NCBI RefSeq assembly: GCF_016865485.1
Contig: NZ_AP024452.1
Span: 3,618,501 to 3,682,500, forward strand
Direction: 5' to 3'
Origin: Luteitalea sp. TBR-22
Lineage (GTDB): Bacteria > Acidobacteriota > Vicinamibacteria > Vicinamibacterales > Vicinamibacteraceae
Length of the DNA: 64,000 nucleotides
The position numbers and the translations under genes were made by a program. How positions within the stretch are numbered: position 1 is the first letter of the stretch; every line of letters starts with the position of its first letter. The notes under the pieces are model-generated. The model searched no databases. It was not told where the DNA came from and saw only the letters and a program-made list of their open reading frames with translations. This document shows, piece after piece, positions 54,015 through 62,681 of the stretch.

Positions 54015-54797
54015 CTACGGGCGCGCGAGCACGTCGATCTGCTTGGTCACCGAGACCTTGTTGCCCAGCGCGTTGGTGACGGTGAGCTTCACGAAGTAGT
54101 CCCCGCGCTGCGGGAACTGGTACTTGATGACGCGGCCCTGCAGGATGATGCCGCGATCGTCCATGTTCCACTCGTACTGCAGCGTCGGCGAGTCGTAGCA
54201 GTCGGACGGCGCGGTCGCGTTGAGCGGGCAGTCCTTCGACAGCCCGGCGTCCAGCGTCACTTCGTCCATGGCATACGGCTCGGTGGGTCTCCAGGAGAAG
54301 TTGGCGATCGGCTGGCCGGGGAAGACGATCGTCCCGAGCGGCACCAGACGGATGCTGACGGCGCGCTCCACCGCGTTGGCGTAGTCGCCGCTGAGGGGCG
54401 AGAAGGCGACCTGCACGACGTTGCCGCGGTCGGCGTTGCCGCTCAGCCCGCCGGGAGGCGCGGTGTACACCACGGTGGCGCGCCCGTCGCCGCCGGTGCT
54501 CAGCTGCTTGGACGACAGGCTGCCGAGGTCGACGATGGCGCCGTTGACGCGGATGTCGGCGCGCAGGGGCACGCCGGCCTTGGGCTCGCTGTTGGGCCCG
54601 CGCGCGGTGACGGTGATCTGCGACGTCGACATGCCATCGGTGTTCAGGACGTCGGGCGAGGCCAGCACCTGCAGGGACAGGCCGAGTTCGGAGGGGCCGG
54701 TCGCCTTCGGGATGTCGGGCTTGGACGTGCAGGCCGTCGAGACCCACAGGCCTGCCAGGGCAAGCAGCAGAAGCGAGGAACGTCGTGCGGTCATCAT
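54015..54797 (-). CDS. Lipoprotein with Ig-like/PKD domain, pilus-operon accessory
   Basis: A 260-residue protein with signal peptide and lipobox STAC (about residue 23). Two Ig-like modules: one with ITVTARGPNSEPKAGVPLRA and ATVVYTAPPGGLSGNADRGN, recalling invasin/Big-type repeats, and a C-terminal PKD-like one (YEWNMDDRGIILQGRVIKYQ, GDYFVKLTVTNALGNKVSVT). Lies 13 nt after the pilQ-adjacent lipoprotein. Its placement suggests a surface or secretin-associated role. Confidence 0.8.
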   Translation of the reverse strand: MMTARRSSLLLLALAGLWVSTACTSKPDIPKATGPSELGLSLQVLASPDVLNTDGMSTSQITVTARGPNSEPKAGVPLRADIRVNGAIVDLGSLSSKQLSTGGDGRATVVYTAPPGGLSGNADRGNVVQVAFSPLSGDYANAVERAVSIRLVPLGTIVFPGQPIANFSWRPTEPYAMDEVTLDAGLSKDCPLNATAPSDCYDSPTLQYEWNMDDRGIILQGRVIKYQFPQRGDYFVKLTVTNALGNKVSVTKQIDVLARP

Positions 54798-54810
54798 GGC
54801 TGCACCTGGC

Positions 54811-55434
54811 TTACTCGGGGTCCGCCCAGTCGGCGAAGTTGACGCTGATGGAGCCGGTCACGGTCGCGTCGCGGCCGGTCTGGTCCTTGCCGAAGAACGT
54901 GACGTCGGCAATCGTCGAGATGATCAAGGCGCCGCCGCGGATGCCCACCAGGGTGACCAGCGGCTTCTCGAGCTTGGCCTGGGCTCGCACCAGCGAGAAC
55001 CCGATGCTCGACGCCGACTCGCCGATCGTGCCGGTGATGGCGCCCTCGAAGGCGTAGGGGACGTCCTCGCCGGGCGTGTTGCGGCCGTCGGTGCGGCGGA
55101 ACTCGACCCGGTAGCGATTGAGCGTGATCAGGTTGTTGGTCGTCGGCCCGGTGGCGACGTCCTTCATCGCCAGCGACATCGTCACGCGGCCGTTGTCCTC
55201 GAAGATGCTCCCCTTGGTGAGCACGTCGGACCGCAGCACGGAGGTGTAGGTGCCGCTCTCGGCGCCGGAGGCGCCTTCGAGCCGCTGGATCACGAGGTAG
55301 GACGAGCCCTGCCCCGTCGTGACGGTGCTGCTGCAGCCGCCGGCCAGTGCAGTGGCGGCGAGCAGCAGGCCGAGGGCCGCGGCGCGCGTCGTGCGCGCCC
55401 GCCCACGCTGCGAGAGGTATCGCGAGAGTCTCAT
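54811..55434 (-). CDS. Lipoprotein immediately downstream of pilQ, unknown family
   Basis: A 207-residue protein overlapping the pilQ stop by ATGA. Signal peptide and lipobox LAGGC (about residue 35), then a beta-rich domain (SYLVIQRLEGASGAESGTYT, NLITLNRYRVEFRRTDGRNT, LVTLVGIRGGALIISTIADV). I do not recognise a named family. Translational coupling to the secretin makes a pilotin-like or secretin-associated role a reasonable guess, although size and sequence differ from PilF/PilW. Confidence 0.75.
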   Translation of the reverse strand: MRLSRYLSQRGRARTTRAAALGLLLAATALAGGCSSTVTTGQGSSYLVIQRLEGASGAESGTYTSVLRSDVLTKGSIFEDNGRVTMSLAMKDVATGPTTNNLITLNRYRVEFRRTDGRNTPGEDVPYAFEGAITGTIGESASSIGFSLVRAQAKLEKPLVTLVGIRGGALIISTIADVTFFGKDQTGRDATVTGSISVNFADWADPE

Positions 55435-57509
55435 TTGACGGGTCCTCCGTCCCGCAGGATGCGCGGCGTGATGAAGATGAGCAGTTCGCCCTCGTCGTCG
55501 GTCGACGAGTCGCGGCGGAAGAGACGGCCGATGAGCGGCACCTTGTAGAGGCCCGGCGTCCGGTCCTCGGTGAACTGGGTGACGGCTTCGTTGATGCCGC
55601 CGATGACCGTGGTTCCCTGGTCGGCGACGAGCACGCGCGTGGTGACGCGCTGGGTGTTGATGGATCGGTTGCCGTTGGCCTCGACCTGGCCCGGCGAGCC
55701 GTTGTCGACGTCGACGTCGAGGATCACCGTGTTGGCCTCGGTGATGCGCGGGGTCACGTTCAGGGTGAGCGCAGCCGTCTTGAACTGCACCTGCGGCACC
55801 GGCTGGATCACGTTGACGCCATCGCCGCCGGCCGGCGTCTGCAGCGTCGTGTAGGGAATCTCCTGGCCGCGCGTGATCGTCGCCTTGACGTTGTTCTGGG
55901 TGACCACGCGAGGCCGCAGCATGATGCTCACGCGCCCCTGGGTCTCGAGGGCCGACAGCGCCACGTCGAGGTTGAAGGCGCCGTTGATGCTCCCGAGCTT
56001 GAGGAAGGCGTTGTCGGCGGCGGTGTTGACCGAGCCGGCCACGCCGCCGGCCACCACCGAGTTCGGGAACGCGAGCGGCAACGTGTTGCCCAGCTCGGGG
56101 GTCGCCTTGCCCCCGAAGCCCCAGAGCAGCCCGAGCTCGCGCGCCGCGCTCTTGGTGGTGCGCACGATCCGCGCCTCGATCTCCACCTGCGCCTGCGGCC
56201 GATCGAGTTCGCCGAGCAGCTGCTGCGCCTTGGTGATGCCGTCGGGGATGTCGAACAGGATCAGCGTGTTGGTGTTCTCGTCGACCTGCACCTCGCCGTA
56301 CGTGGTGAGGCCGGTCTTGGCCACCAGCTGGGCGACGTCCTTCGCGTTGGCGTAGGAGAGGCGCACCGTGCGGTACTCCTTCTTGGAGACCGCCAGCTCG
56401 CGCAGGCGCTCCTCGGCCTGCTTGCGGCGATCGGCCGCCTCGGTCGAGAAGGTCGCCATCGGGGCGATGCGGACGATGGTGCCGTCGACGCTGTAGGCCA
56501 GCTGGTTGGCGCGCAGGATCATCTCGAGCGCCTGGTCCCACGGCACGTCGCGCAGCGTCACGTCGACCACGCCCTTGACGCCGGGGTCAATCACCAGGTT
56601 CAGGCCCGTGACCTCGGCAAACGTGCGGAGCACGGCGCGCAGGTCCACGCCCTGGAAGTCGAGCGAGATCGGATGGCCCGTGTACTTGCCACCGCTCATC
56701 GCCTGCGTCGTCGTCACGGCGGGCGGCTCGGTGGCCACCTGTGCCGACGGCACCGGCGCCGGCGTCGTCGTCCGTCGGACGGCGGGACGCGGCGCGGCGG
56801 GCGGCGGCGCCTCGGCGACCTTGGCGCTGGCAGCGACCGGGGCCGGGGTCGGGGCGGGACCCGGGGTCGGAGCGGGTGTCGCCGGACGCGTCGCCGCCCG
56901 CGTGACCGCCGGCGCCGGCGCTGCGCCGAATGCGCGGCTCAGTGCCTCGTCGTCGCGACGGGCGCGCTGCGACGGGTTACCGATCGTCACGACCAGCGAA
57001 CGCTGGTCGGCGGCCGGCCGCACCTTGTAGAGGAAGGTGCCCGACAGGTCGATCACGACGCGCGTCACCAGCGGCGTGGCACTGTTGCGTGCGACGCGCA
57101 CGCGCCGCACCAGCCCGGCGTTGACGGGCGTGGTGGCGGCCACCTTGTGGGCGACGCCGGCGAAGTCGAGCACCAGGCGTGCCGGTGTCGCGTCGGGCAC
57201 CTGCACGGCGGTGGCCGCGAGCTTGCCGTCACCCTCGAGGGTGACCAGCACGTCGCCGTCCTCCCGGGTGGCCCGCACGGCGGTCAGCGTGCGTGCGGCC
57301 TCCGGGTCGGCGGCCTGACCGGCCGGCCTCGCGGCCGGTGCCGAAGACACGCCACCTGGCGTGTCGATGAGCAGGCGCTGTCCATCCTGGACCAGCTGCA
57401 AGACCTCGCGAGGCGTCACGGGGACGGCCGCCACCAGCGCCCGTGAGGGGACGCCGGCGACGAGGACCGCCGTGAGGGCTGCGAGGATCGGCGTGCGCGG
57501 GCGCATCAT
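55431..57509 (-). CDS. pilQ: Type IV pilus secretin
   Basis: A 692-residue protein, ATG 57509 with GAGGAG 5-6 nt upstream. Signal peptide, an AMIN-type domain (residues about 80-180), a Pro/Ala/Thr-rich linker of about 100 residues, an STN/N0 domain (GHPISLDFQGVDLRAVLRTF), N1 domain, then the secretin core (VEIEARIVRTTKSAARELGL, RPRVVTQNNVKATITRGQEI, VLVADQGTTVIGGINEAVTQ, GELLIFITPRILRDG). It forms the outer-membrane pore for the pilus fibre. Only one AMIN copy is evident. Confidence 0.95.
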   Translation of the reverse strand: MMRPRTPILAALTAVLVAGVPSRALVAAVPVTPREVLQLVQDGQRLLIDTPGGVSSAPAARPAGQAADPEAARTLTAVRATREDGDVLVTLEGDGKLAATAVQVPDATPARLVLDFAGVAHKVAATTPVNAGLVRRVRVARNSATPLVTRVVIDLSGTFLYKVRPAADQRSLVVTIGNPSQRARRDDEALSRAFGAAPAPAVTRAATRPATPAPTPGPAPTPAPVAASAKVAEAPPPAAPRPAVRRTTTPAPVPSAQVATEPPAVTTTQAMSGGKYTGHPISLDFQGVDLRAVLRTFAEVTGLNLVIDPGVKGVVDVTLRDVPWDQALEMILRANQLAYSVDGTIVRIAPMATFSTEAADRRKQAEERLRELAVSKKEYRTVRLSYANAKDVAQLVAKTGLTTYGEVQVDENTNTLILFDIPDGITKAQQLLGELDRPQAQVEIEARIVRTTKSAARELGLLWGFGGKATPELGNTLPLAFPNSVVAGGVAGSVNTAADNAFLKLGSINGAFNLDVALSALETQGRVSIMLRPRVVTQNNVKATITRGQEIPYTTLQTPAGGDGVNVIQPVPQVQFKTAALTLNVTPRITEANTVILDVDVDNGSPGQVEANGNRSINTQRVTTRVLVADQGTTVIGGINEAVTQFTEDRTPGLYKVPLIGRLFRRDSSTDDEGELLIFITPRILRDGGPVK

Positions 57510-58015
57510 CGGAACTCCTCTGTGTTTCTCAGGGACTTGCGGATCTCCCGCTGCTTCACGGGAGACAGCGGATCCTCGACCCGCTGCAGGAAGACGACGG
57601 CGTCGGCGCCCACGACCTTGACGGTGCCGTCGTAGAGCGTGTCGCCGGGGTGGAGGGTGTAGGTCTTGTTGTCGGGGGCCTGCACGATGGCCAGCAGCGC
57701 CCCGTTGGTGCGCAGGACGCCGCGCACGCTCAGCTCGCCGATCAGCAGGCCGCGCACGCCGGAGGGTCGCCCGGCCATCGGCAGCCTGGACTCGCCGCGC
57801 GACATGAGGCTCACGAACGGGTCGCGGCGCCCCGCCGGGTCGTAGCCGGCCCGGTCCTCGGGGGCGGCCGGCGCCTTGGCTGCAGGCGCGGTCCCCTTCG
57901 GCGCGGTCACGGGAGTGGCGGGAGTCCTGGTGGTCGTGCCGGCGGCCTGGGCAAAGCCCGGCACGGCGATCGCGACCGACAACAGCACGACGCGGCAGGT
58001 CAGTTTCAGCAGCAT
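57506..58015 (-). CDS. pilP: Type IV pilus assembly protein PilP
   Basis: A 169-residue protein with an N-terminal signal segment, a disordered Thr/Pro/Ala linker, the PilP landmark GRRDPFVSL (about residue 63) and a C-terminal beta domain (GVRGLLIGELSVRGVLRTNG, YTLHPGDTLYDGTVKVVGAD). It links the PilN/PilO inner-membrane ring to PilQ. ATGA overlap with pilQ. No lipobox Cys is obvious, unlike many PilP proteins. Confidence 0.9.
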   Translation of the reverse strand: MLLKLTCRVVLLSVAIAVPGFAQAAGTTTRTPATPVTAPKGTAPAAKAPAAPEDRAGYDPAGRRDPFVSLMSRGESRLPMAGRPSGVRGLLIGELSVRGVLRTNGALLAIVQAPDNKTYTLHPGDTLYDGTVKVVGADAVVFLQRVEDPLSPVKQREIRKSLRNTEEFR

Positions 58016-58024
58016 GACGACACC

Positions 58025-58657
58025 TCAGCGCGCTGCAACGGGCGGACGGGCGCCGGCGCCAGCCGGGCGCGCCCCGGGCCGGGCGCCGGGCGCCGGCGCT
58101 TCCATGAGGACGAACGTGGTGACGGTGCACTGCGCGTCCACGGTGGCCGGCGATGGCTCGGTGGTCGCGTGCGCCTTGATGTTGATGCCGGAGATGTTGA
58201 TGATGCGCGGCATCCGGCTGACCTTGTCGAAGAAGGCGCCGAGGTCGTGGTACGTGCCCTCGAGCTGCAACGAGATGGGCCATTCGGCGTGCTGCTGCCG
58301 CTGCGCCACCGGCTGCGGCTTGAAGCCGCGGATGGTCAGGTTGGACTGGGTCGCGAGCGTCTGGATGCGGCGCAGGAGATCGCCCACGTCCTTCTGCTCC
58401 GGCAGCACGTTGCGCAGTGCGGCGAGCCGTGCGTTCAGCTCCGCGATGCGCGAGCGGAACTCCGGCAGGCGTCGCTCCTCCACACGAGCGCGGGCGATGC
58501 CGGTCTCGATCGTCCGGCGCTGGGCGTGCGTGCGGGCCACCTTGGCTTCCATGTCCACGGCGTACATGTAGTGGTGCGTCGCGACGAGTCCGGCGCCGAG
58601 CACCACGTACAGGGCCAGCTGGCCCCACCACGGCAACTTGTTCAGTCCGAGTTCCAT
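58025..58657 (-). CDS. pilO: Type IV pilus assembly protein PilO
   Basis: A 210-residue protein: one membrane helix (GQLALYVVLGAGLVATHHYM), a coiled coil (RTIETGIARARVEERRLPEF), then a ferredoxin-like periplasmic domain (LLRRIQTLATQSNLTIRGFK, GTYHDLGAFFDKVSRMPRII). PilO pairs with PilN in the alignment complex. An Ala/Pro/Gly-rich tail ends the protein. Confidence 0.92.
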   Translation of the reverse strand: MELGLNKLPWWGQLALYVVLGAGLVATHHYMYAVDMEAKVARTHAQRRTIETGIARARVEERRLPEFRSRIAELNARLAALRNVLPEQKDVGDLLRRIQTLATQSNLTIRGFKPQPVAQRQQHAEWPISLQLEGTYHDLGAFFDKVSRMPRIINISGINIKAHATTEPSPATVDAQCTVTTFVLMEAPAPGARPGARPAGAGARPPVAAR

Positions 58658-58667
58658 GGCAGGCTCC

Positions 58668-59303
58668 TCAGCGACCGACCGGCGGCCGGGCAGCGGCGCC
58701 AGGGCGAGCGGGCGCCGCGTCGGCGGGCGGCTCGATGTCGCCCATCGGGAACGTGGCGCGCACGGTGAACTTCATCAGGTCGGCCTGCCCGCGCCCGCTC
58801 TCGATCTCGCTGCTGACGATCTCGACGGGGCGGCTGAACACGCCGGAGTTCTCGAGGTTCCCGATCAGGTCCGACAGCGCGGTGAGCGTGGTCGTGCGGC
58901 CCTCGAGCGTGACGTCGGCGCCCGCCTGGTTGAGGGTCGTGAGCCACAGGCGGTCGGGCAGCTGCCTGCTGACCTGGTCCAGCAGGGTCACCGGCGAGCG
59001 CTGGCCCTTGCGGAGCTGCTCGATCAAGGCGACGCGCTGCTGCAACAGCGCCGTCTGGGCCTCGAACCGCGCGAGTTCCTCGGTGACGGCCTTGAGCCGC
59101 TGCTCTTCGGCGCGCGCCGCGGCCAGCTGGCGGTCGGCATTGCTCTGCTGCGCCTGCAGGTCGAGGTGCCGGTAGCCGGCAGCGGCCACGCACAGGGCGA
59201 CCAGCGCAGCCCCGAGGATGTGGACCTTGTTGGCGCTCAGACCGGAGAACGCGGGCGCGGCGGTCCGCTGCTGTTCGCTGGCGAGGAGGTTGACGCGAAT
59301 CAT
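58668..59303 (-). CDS. pilN: Type IV pilus assembly protein PilN
   Basis: A 211-residue protein. Cytoplasmic N-terminal peptide MIRVNLLA, the PilM-binding motif of PilN, then a membrane helix (VHILGAALVALCVAAAGYRH), coiled coil and a periplasmic domain (RLWLTTLNQAGADVTLEGRT, LSDLIGNLENSGVFSRPVEI). ATGA overlap with pilM and 10 nt before pilO. Confidence 0.92.
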   Translation of the reverse strand: MIRVNLLASEQQRTAAPAFSGLSANKVHILGAALVALCVAAAGYRHLDLQAQQSNADRQLAAARAEEQRLKAVTEELARFEAQTALLQQRVALIEQLRKGQRSPVTLLDQVSRQLPDRLWLTTLNQAGADVTLEGRTTTLTALSDLIGNLENSGVFSRPVEIVSSEIESGRGQADLMKFTVRATFPMGDIEPPADAAPARPGAAARPPVGR

Positions 59304-60361
59304 CGGTCCCCCTTCCTTCGGAGGGCGAGGCCAACGGCCACCGTGGCGGCGGCAGCAGCCTCCGACAGCACGGGCACGCCGAATTTGGCGGCGTCGAAGC
59401 TGACGGTCTTGAACGGGTCGAGCAACTCGACCGGGTATCCGAGGCGTTCCTGCAGGGCTTCCACGAGGCCGGCGACCTGCGAGGCCCCGCCGGTCACCAT
59501 GAGCAGGTCGATGTGGTCGGCCCCGGTGGTGCCGCGGAAGAAGTCGAGCGTCTTCTGCACCTCGAGCAGCACGGCCTCGGTCACCATCTGGAGGCTCGGG
59601 CCGGTCTGCGTCGGGTCGAGGCCGTCGGCCGGATAACCGCGCTTGAGCAGGTCGGCGCTTTCCTGCGCGATCTGGAAGTCCTTCTGCAGGGCCTCGGTGT
59701 AGGCGTTACCGCCGATCGGCACGTCGCGGGTGAACAGCGACTGGTCGCCGCGGACGATGTTGATGTTGATGGCGCTGGCCCCGATGTTGAGCAGGGCGAC
59801 GATCGCATCGCGGGTGCCGTAGTTGGCTTCGTAGGCGTTCTGCAGCGCGAAGGCATCGACGTCGACGATGGCCGGCAGCTTGCCGGCCTGCGCGATCACG
59901 CCGGTGTAGTCGGCGATCGTCTCCTTCTTGGCGGCCACCAGGAGGACGTCCATGGTGGCGCCGGCGGCGGCCTTGGGCGGCCGGCTCAGCACCTGGTAGT
60001 CCAGGTTGACGTCCTGGATGTCGAATGGGATGTACTGCTCGGCCTCCCAGGTGATGGAGGTCGACAGTTCGGCGTCGGTCATCGCCGGCAGCGTGATCTT
60101 CTTGACGATGACGGCGTTGCCGGACAGGGAGGCGGCGACCTCCTTGTTCTTGATGCCGAGGCGGTCGAACAGGCGACGGATCGCGTCGGCGACGGCGGTG
60201 CCGTCGATGATCGCGCCGTCGACGATGGTGTCGGGCGGCAACGGCTCGACGCCGAAGGCGACCACCTTCCAGCCCTTGCCCGAGGCCTTGAGCTCGACCG
60301 CCTTGATGGCGCTCGACCCGATGTCCAGCCCGACGACGGGTTTCTGTTTGCGGAACAGCAC
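59300..60361 (-). CDS. pilM: Type IV pilus assembly protein PilM (actin-like ATPase)
   Basis: A 353-residue protein from GTG 60361 with GAGG 5 nt upstream. FtsA/actin-like fold: phosphate 1 loop GLDIGSSAIKAVELKASG, later VALLNIGASAININIV (phosphate 2) and LLMVTGGASQVAGLVEALQE (adenosine). It sits on the cytosolic face and binds the PilN peptide. First gene of pilMNOPQ. A longer start at ATG 60406 is possible but adds residues not usual in PilM. A sigma-54-type element lies about 80 nt upstream. Confidence 0.93.
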   Translation of the reverse strand: MLFRKQKPVVGLDIGSSAIKAVELKASGKGWKVVAFGVEPLPPDTIVDGAIIDGTAVADAIRRLFDRLGIKNKEVAASLSGNAVIVKKITLPAMTDAELSTSITWEAEQYIPFDIQDVNLDYQVLSRPPKAAAGATMDVLLVAAKKETIADYTGVIAQAGKLPAIVDVDAFALQNAYEANYGTRDAIVALLNIGASAININIVRGDQSLFTRDVPIGGNAYTEALQKDFQIAQESADLLKRGYPADGLDPTQTGPSLQMVTEAVLLEVQKTLDFFRGTTGADHIDLLMVTGGASQVAGLVEALQERLGYPVELLDPFKTVSFDAAKFGVPVLSEAAAAATVAVGLALRRKGDR

Positions 60362-60440
60362 GCCGACCTCACCTGTGAATCCGGGAACTCCCACCGCTGG
60401 CGTCATGCCCGACGGCAGGTTCGTAACCGCCACACAGAGA

Positions 60441-60457
60441 GGCAAGGGCGGTGCCAA
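60441..60457 (-). promoter_or_regulatory. Sigma-54-type promoter element upstream of pilM
   Basis: On the minus strand TTGGCACCGCCCTTGCC: TGGCAC and TTGC with GG-N10-GC spacing, the hallmark of -24/-12 promoters. Predicted start about 60430, leaving a 70-nt leader. No enhancer-binding protein is encoded in the window. Confidence 0.6.
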
Positions 60458-60709
60458 CCAGAAATGCAATCGGCAGTCGCCCAAATTGCTCCACCGTGGC
60501 CGAATCCGCACGCGGAGGTCGTCGGTAGGCTGGCAGTTTTGTGACAGGGGGTGCCGGCGTAGCGACCATCGGCTACCCAAGGGCAGTCAGCCGCCGGGGC
60601 CTACTGAAGAGGTGGTATCGTCAGGGGTTGGAAAGTCTGGCGGTGGGGCGGGCGTGGGCCCGCGTACCAGGGTTCGGGGCGGCGGCGACGCCGCCTCACC
60701 GCGAAGTTG
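60458..60709. other. Intergenic stretch between divergent pilM and rplM promoters
   Basis: Part of a 418-bp gap (60362-60779). I see no gene, tRNA or convincing riboswitch. It would be expected to hold upstream activator sites for the sigma-54-type promoter, but no clear inverted repeat stands out. Confidence 0.5.
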
Positions 60710-60739
60710 TTGACAGCCCTCGCATGAGGCGCGTATCCT
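60710..60739 (+). promoter_or_regulatory. Promoter for rplM-rpsI
   Basis: TTGACA (60710-60715), 18-nt spacer, TATCCT (60734-60739), the best -35 match in the window, as expected for a ribosomal protein operon. Confidence 0.65.
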
Positions 60740-60779
60740 CTCCTTTTGCTGTGTGTCAGCAAGGAGCAAAAGGGTCATC

Positions 60780-61211
60780 ATGAGCACGTTCATTCCGAGC
60801 GCCAAGTCCATCGAGCGACGCTGGCACGTCATCGATGCGGCAGGCCAGTCGCTCGGGCGGGTGGCCAGCCTGGCCGCCAAGGTCCTGCAGGGCAAGCACA
60901 AGCCGACCTACACGCCGTACATCGACTGCGGTGATCACGTCGTCGTGGTCAACGCGGGCCAGGCCGTGCTGACCGGGCAGAAGGAAGAACAGAAGCTGTA
61001 CCGGTATCACTCCGGTTACGAAGGTGGGTTGCGTGAAGAGCGCGCCAAGGACCTTCGGAAGCGTCGCCCGGCGCGCCTGATGGAGGAAGCCATCCGCGGG
61101 ATGCTCCCCAAGACGAAGATGGGCGACCAGATGTACCGGAAGCTGAACGTCTACGAGCGCGCCGACCATCCGCACGCGGCGCAGAAGCCCCAGTCCCTCG
61201 AGGTCGAGTAA
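60780..61211 (+). CDS. rplM: 50S ribosomal protein L13
   Basis: A 143-residue protein, the usual L13 length, from ATG 60780 (AAGGAG about 13 nt upstream). [53 protein letters not shown] and [20 protein letters not shown] are diagnostic. It is an early-assembly 23S-binding protein. Conserved pairing with rpsI 5 nt downstream. Confidence 0.98.
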   Translation: MSTFIPSAKSIERRWHVIDAAGQSLGRVASLAAKVLQGKHKPTYTPYIDCGDHVVVVNAGQAVLTGQKEEQKLYRYHSGYEGGLREERAKDLRKRRPARLMEEAIRGMLPKTKMGDQMYRKLNVYERADHPHAAQKPQSLEVE

Positions 61212-61216
61212 CCACC

Positions 61217-61609
61217 GTGGCAGTCATCCAGTACTACGGCACCGGGCGTCGCAAGTCCTCGACGGCTCGTGTTTTCCTGCGCCCTGGCTCCGGCCAGATC
61301 ACGATCAACCACAAGCCGATTGCCGACGCGGTCAACACCGAGTCGCTGCGCCTGCAGGTCCGCTCGCCGCTCGTGCTGACCGAGACCCTCGACAAGTTCG
61401 ACGTGGTCGCGACGACCGCCGGTGGCGGCATCTCGGGCATGGCCGGCGCGCTGCGCCTGGGCATCGCGCGGGCGCTCTGCCTGTACAACGCAGAGCTGCG
61501 CGGGCGCCTGAAGAAGGCCGGCCTGCTGACGCGCGACCAGCGCGCCAAGGAACGCAAGAAGTACGGCCTGGCTGGCGCGCGCAAGCGCTTCCAGTTCAGC
61601 AAGCGCTAG
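61217..61609 (+). CDS. rpsI: 30S ribosomal protein S9
   Basis: A 130-residue protein from GTG 61217. [20 protein letters not shown] at the start, [19 protein letters not shown], and the C-terminal tail [17 protein letters not shown] that reaches into the P site and ends in the invariant Lys-Arg. Followed by three hairpins before rpsB. Confidence 0.98.
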   Translation: MAVIQYYGTGRRKSSTARVFLRPGSGQITINHKPIADAVNTESLRLQVRSPLVLTETLDKFDVVATTAGGGISGMAGALRLGIARALCLYNAELRGRLKKAGLLTRDQRAKERKKYGLAGARKRFQFSKR

Positions 61610-61617
61610 TGCAGGAC

Positions 61618-61704
61618 CCGGGAGCGACGCCGTCGCTCCCGGCGCAGGAAGCGAGTCCGGGCCATCCGCCCGGAACGTAACGACATGGGACGCAAGAGGC
61701 GTCC
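61618..61704 (+). promoter_or_regulatory. Three consecutive hairpins between rpsI and rpsB
   Basis: Hairpin 1: 61618-61642, perfect 11-bp stem CCGGGAGCGAC/GTCGCTCCCGG, 3-nt loop. Hairpin 2: 61656-61674, TCCGGGC/GCCCGGA. Hairpin 3: 61688-61704, GGACGC/GCGTCC, ending 11 nt before the ribosome site GGAGG. The first may terminate rplM-rpsI; the others could form an rpsB leader structure. Confidence 0.55.
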
Positions 61705-61724
61705 GAGAAGGTGTTGGAGGAAGC

Positions 61725-62555
61725 TTGACCCCGATCGCTGTCAAAGACCTGCTCGAGGCTGGTGTGCACTTCGGCCACCAGACCAAGCGCTGGAACCCGA
61801 AGATGAAGCCGTACATCTTCGGCGAGCGCAATGGCATCTACATCATCGACCTCGGCAAGACCGCGCGCCTGTTCCGCGACGCCGAGCAGTTCGTGATGCA
61901 GCTGGCCAGCGAGGGCCGGACGCTGCTGTTTGTCGGCACCAAGCGGCAGGCGCAGGAAGCGATTGCCGAGGAAGCCGCCCGCTGTGGCATGTACCACGTC
62001 AACCAGCGGTGGCTCGGCGGCCTCCTCACCAACTTCTCCACCATCCAGCGCTCGCTGGCGCGCCTGCGCGACCTCGAGGCCATGGAGACCGACGGCCGCT
62101 ACGACATGCTGTCGAAGAAGGAGATCGCGCGGCTCGAGAAGGAGAAGCGCAAGCTCCAGAAGAACCTCGACGGCATCCGTCACATGGATCGCCTGCCCGA
62201 CGCGGTGTTCATCGTCGACACCAAGCACGAGCAGATCGCCGTGGACGAGGCCCGCAAGCTGAAGATCCCGGTCATCGGCATCGTCGACACCAACTGCGAT
62301 CCGGATCAGGTGAACTTCGCGGTGCCGGGCAACGACGACGCGCTCCGCGCCATCCGCCTCTTCGCCTCGCGCATCGCCGACGCGGTGATCGCGGGCCGTG
62401 GCGTCCGCGAGTCGGCGCAGGCCGAGGCGCCCGTGGTGGTCGGACCCGATGGCGAGGCCGTCGGCAAGTCCGGCGAGCCCCTGCGCGCCCAGCAGCGGCA
62501 GGCGCCTCGCGTCGCCGCCCCCAAGTCCGAACCCGCCACGCCGGCCTCGGTGTAA
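61725..62555 (+). CDS. rpsB: 30S ribosomal protein S2
   Basis: A 276-residue protein with a rare TTG start: GGAGG is 4 nt upstream, and no ATG or GTG lies between it and the conserved [51 protein letters not shown] and [20 protein letters not shown] confirm S2. About 40 residues of Ala/Pro/Gln-rich tail (after [10 protein letters not shown]) exceed the typical 235-245 length. It pairs with tsf downstream, the near-universal arrangement. Confidence 0.97.
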   Translation: MTPIAVKDLLEAGVHFGHQTKRWNPKMKPYIFGERNGIYIIDLGKTARLFRDAEQFVMQLASEGRTLLFVGTKRQAQEAIAEEAARCGMYHVNQRWLGGLLTNFSTIQRSLARLRDLEAMETDGRYDMLSKKEIARLEKEKRKLQKNLDGIRHMDRLPDAVFIVDTKHEQIAVDEARKLKIPVIGIVDTNCDPDQVNFAVPGNDDALRAIRLFASRIADAVIAGRGVRESAQAEAPVVVGPDGEAVGKSGEPLRAQQRQAPRVAAPKSEPATPASV

Positions 62556-62585
62556 TCGAGGCCGCCCGTCGCGGCGCTGTGTCCG

Positions 62586-62617
62586 AACGCCGGCCGACCG
62601 CAGTCTCGGCCGGCGTT
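62586..62617 (+). terminator. Terminator-like hairpin between rpsB and tsf
   Basis: AACGCCGGCCGA (62586-62597) pairs with TCGGCCGGCGTT (62606-62617), 8-nt loop, followed by TCGTGTGT. It may attenuate transcription into tsf. Confidence 0.6.
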
Positions 62618-62681
62618 TCGTGTGTCTGCCGGGGCGCCTGCCGGCGCTCCACTCTTCGTCCTCTTCCTGGAATCCACACCG

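Noticed and set aside
60362-60600. Possible cyclic-di-GMP (GEMM) riboswitch before pilM
   Set aside because: I looked for the conserved core and tetraloop-receptor pattern on the minus strand; GGTAGCCGATGG is present by chance, but the rest of the motif is missing.
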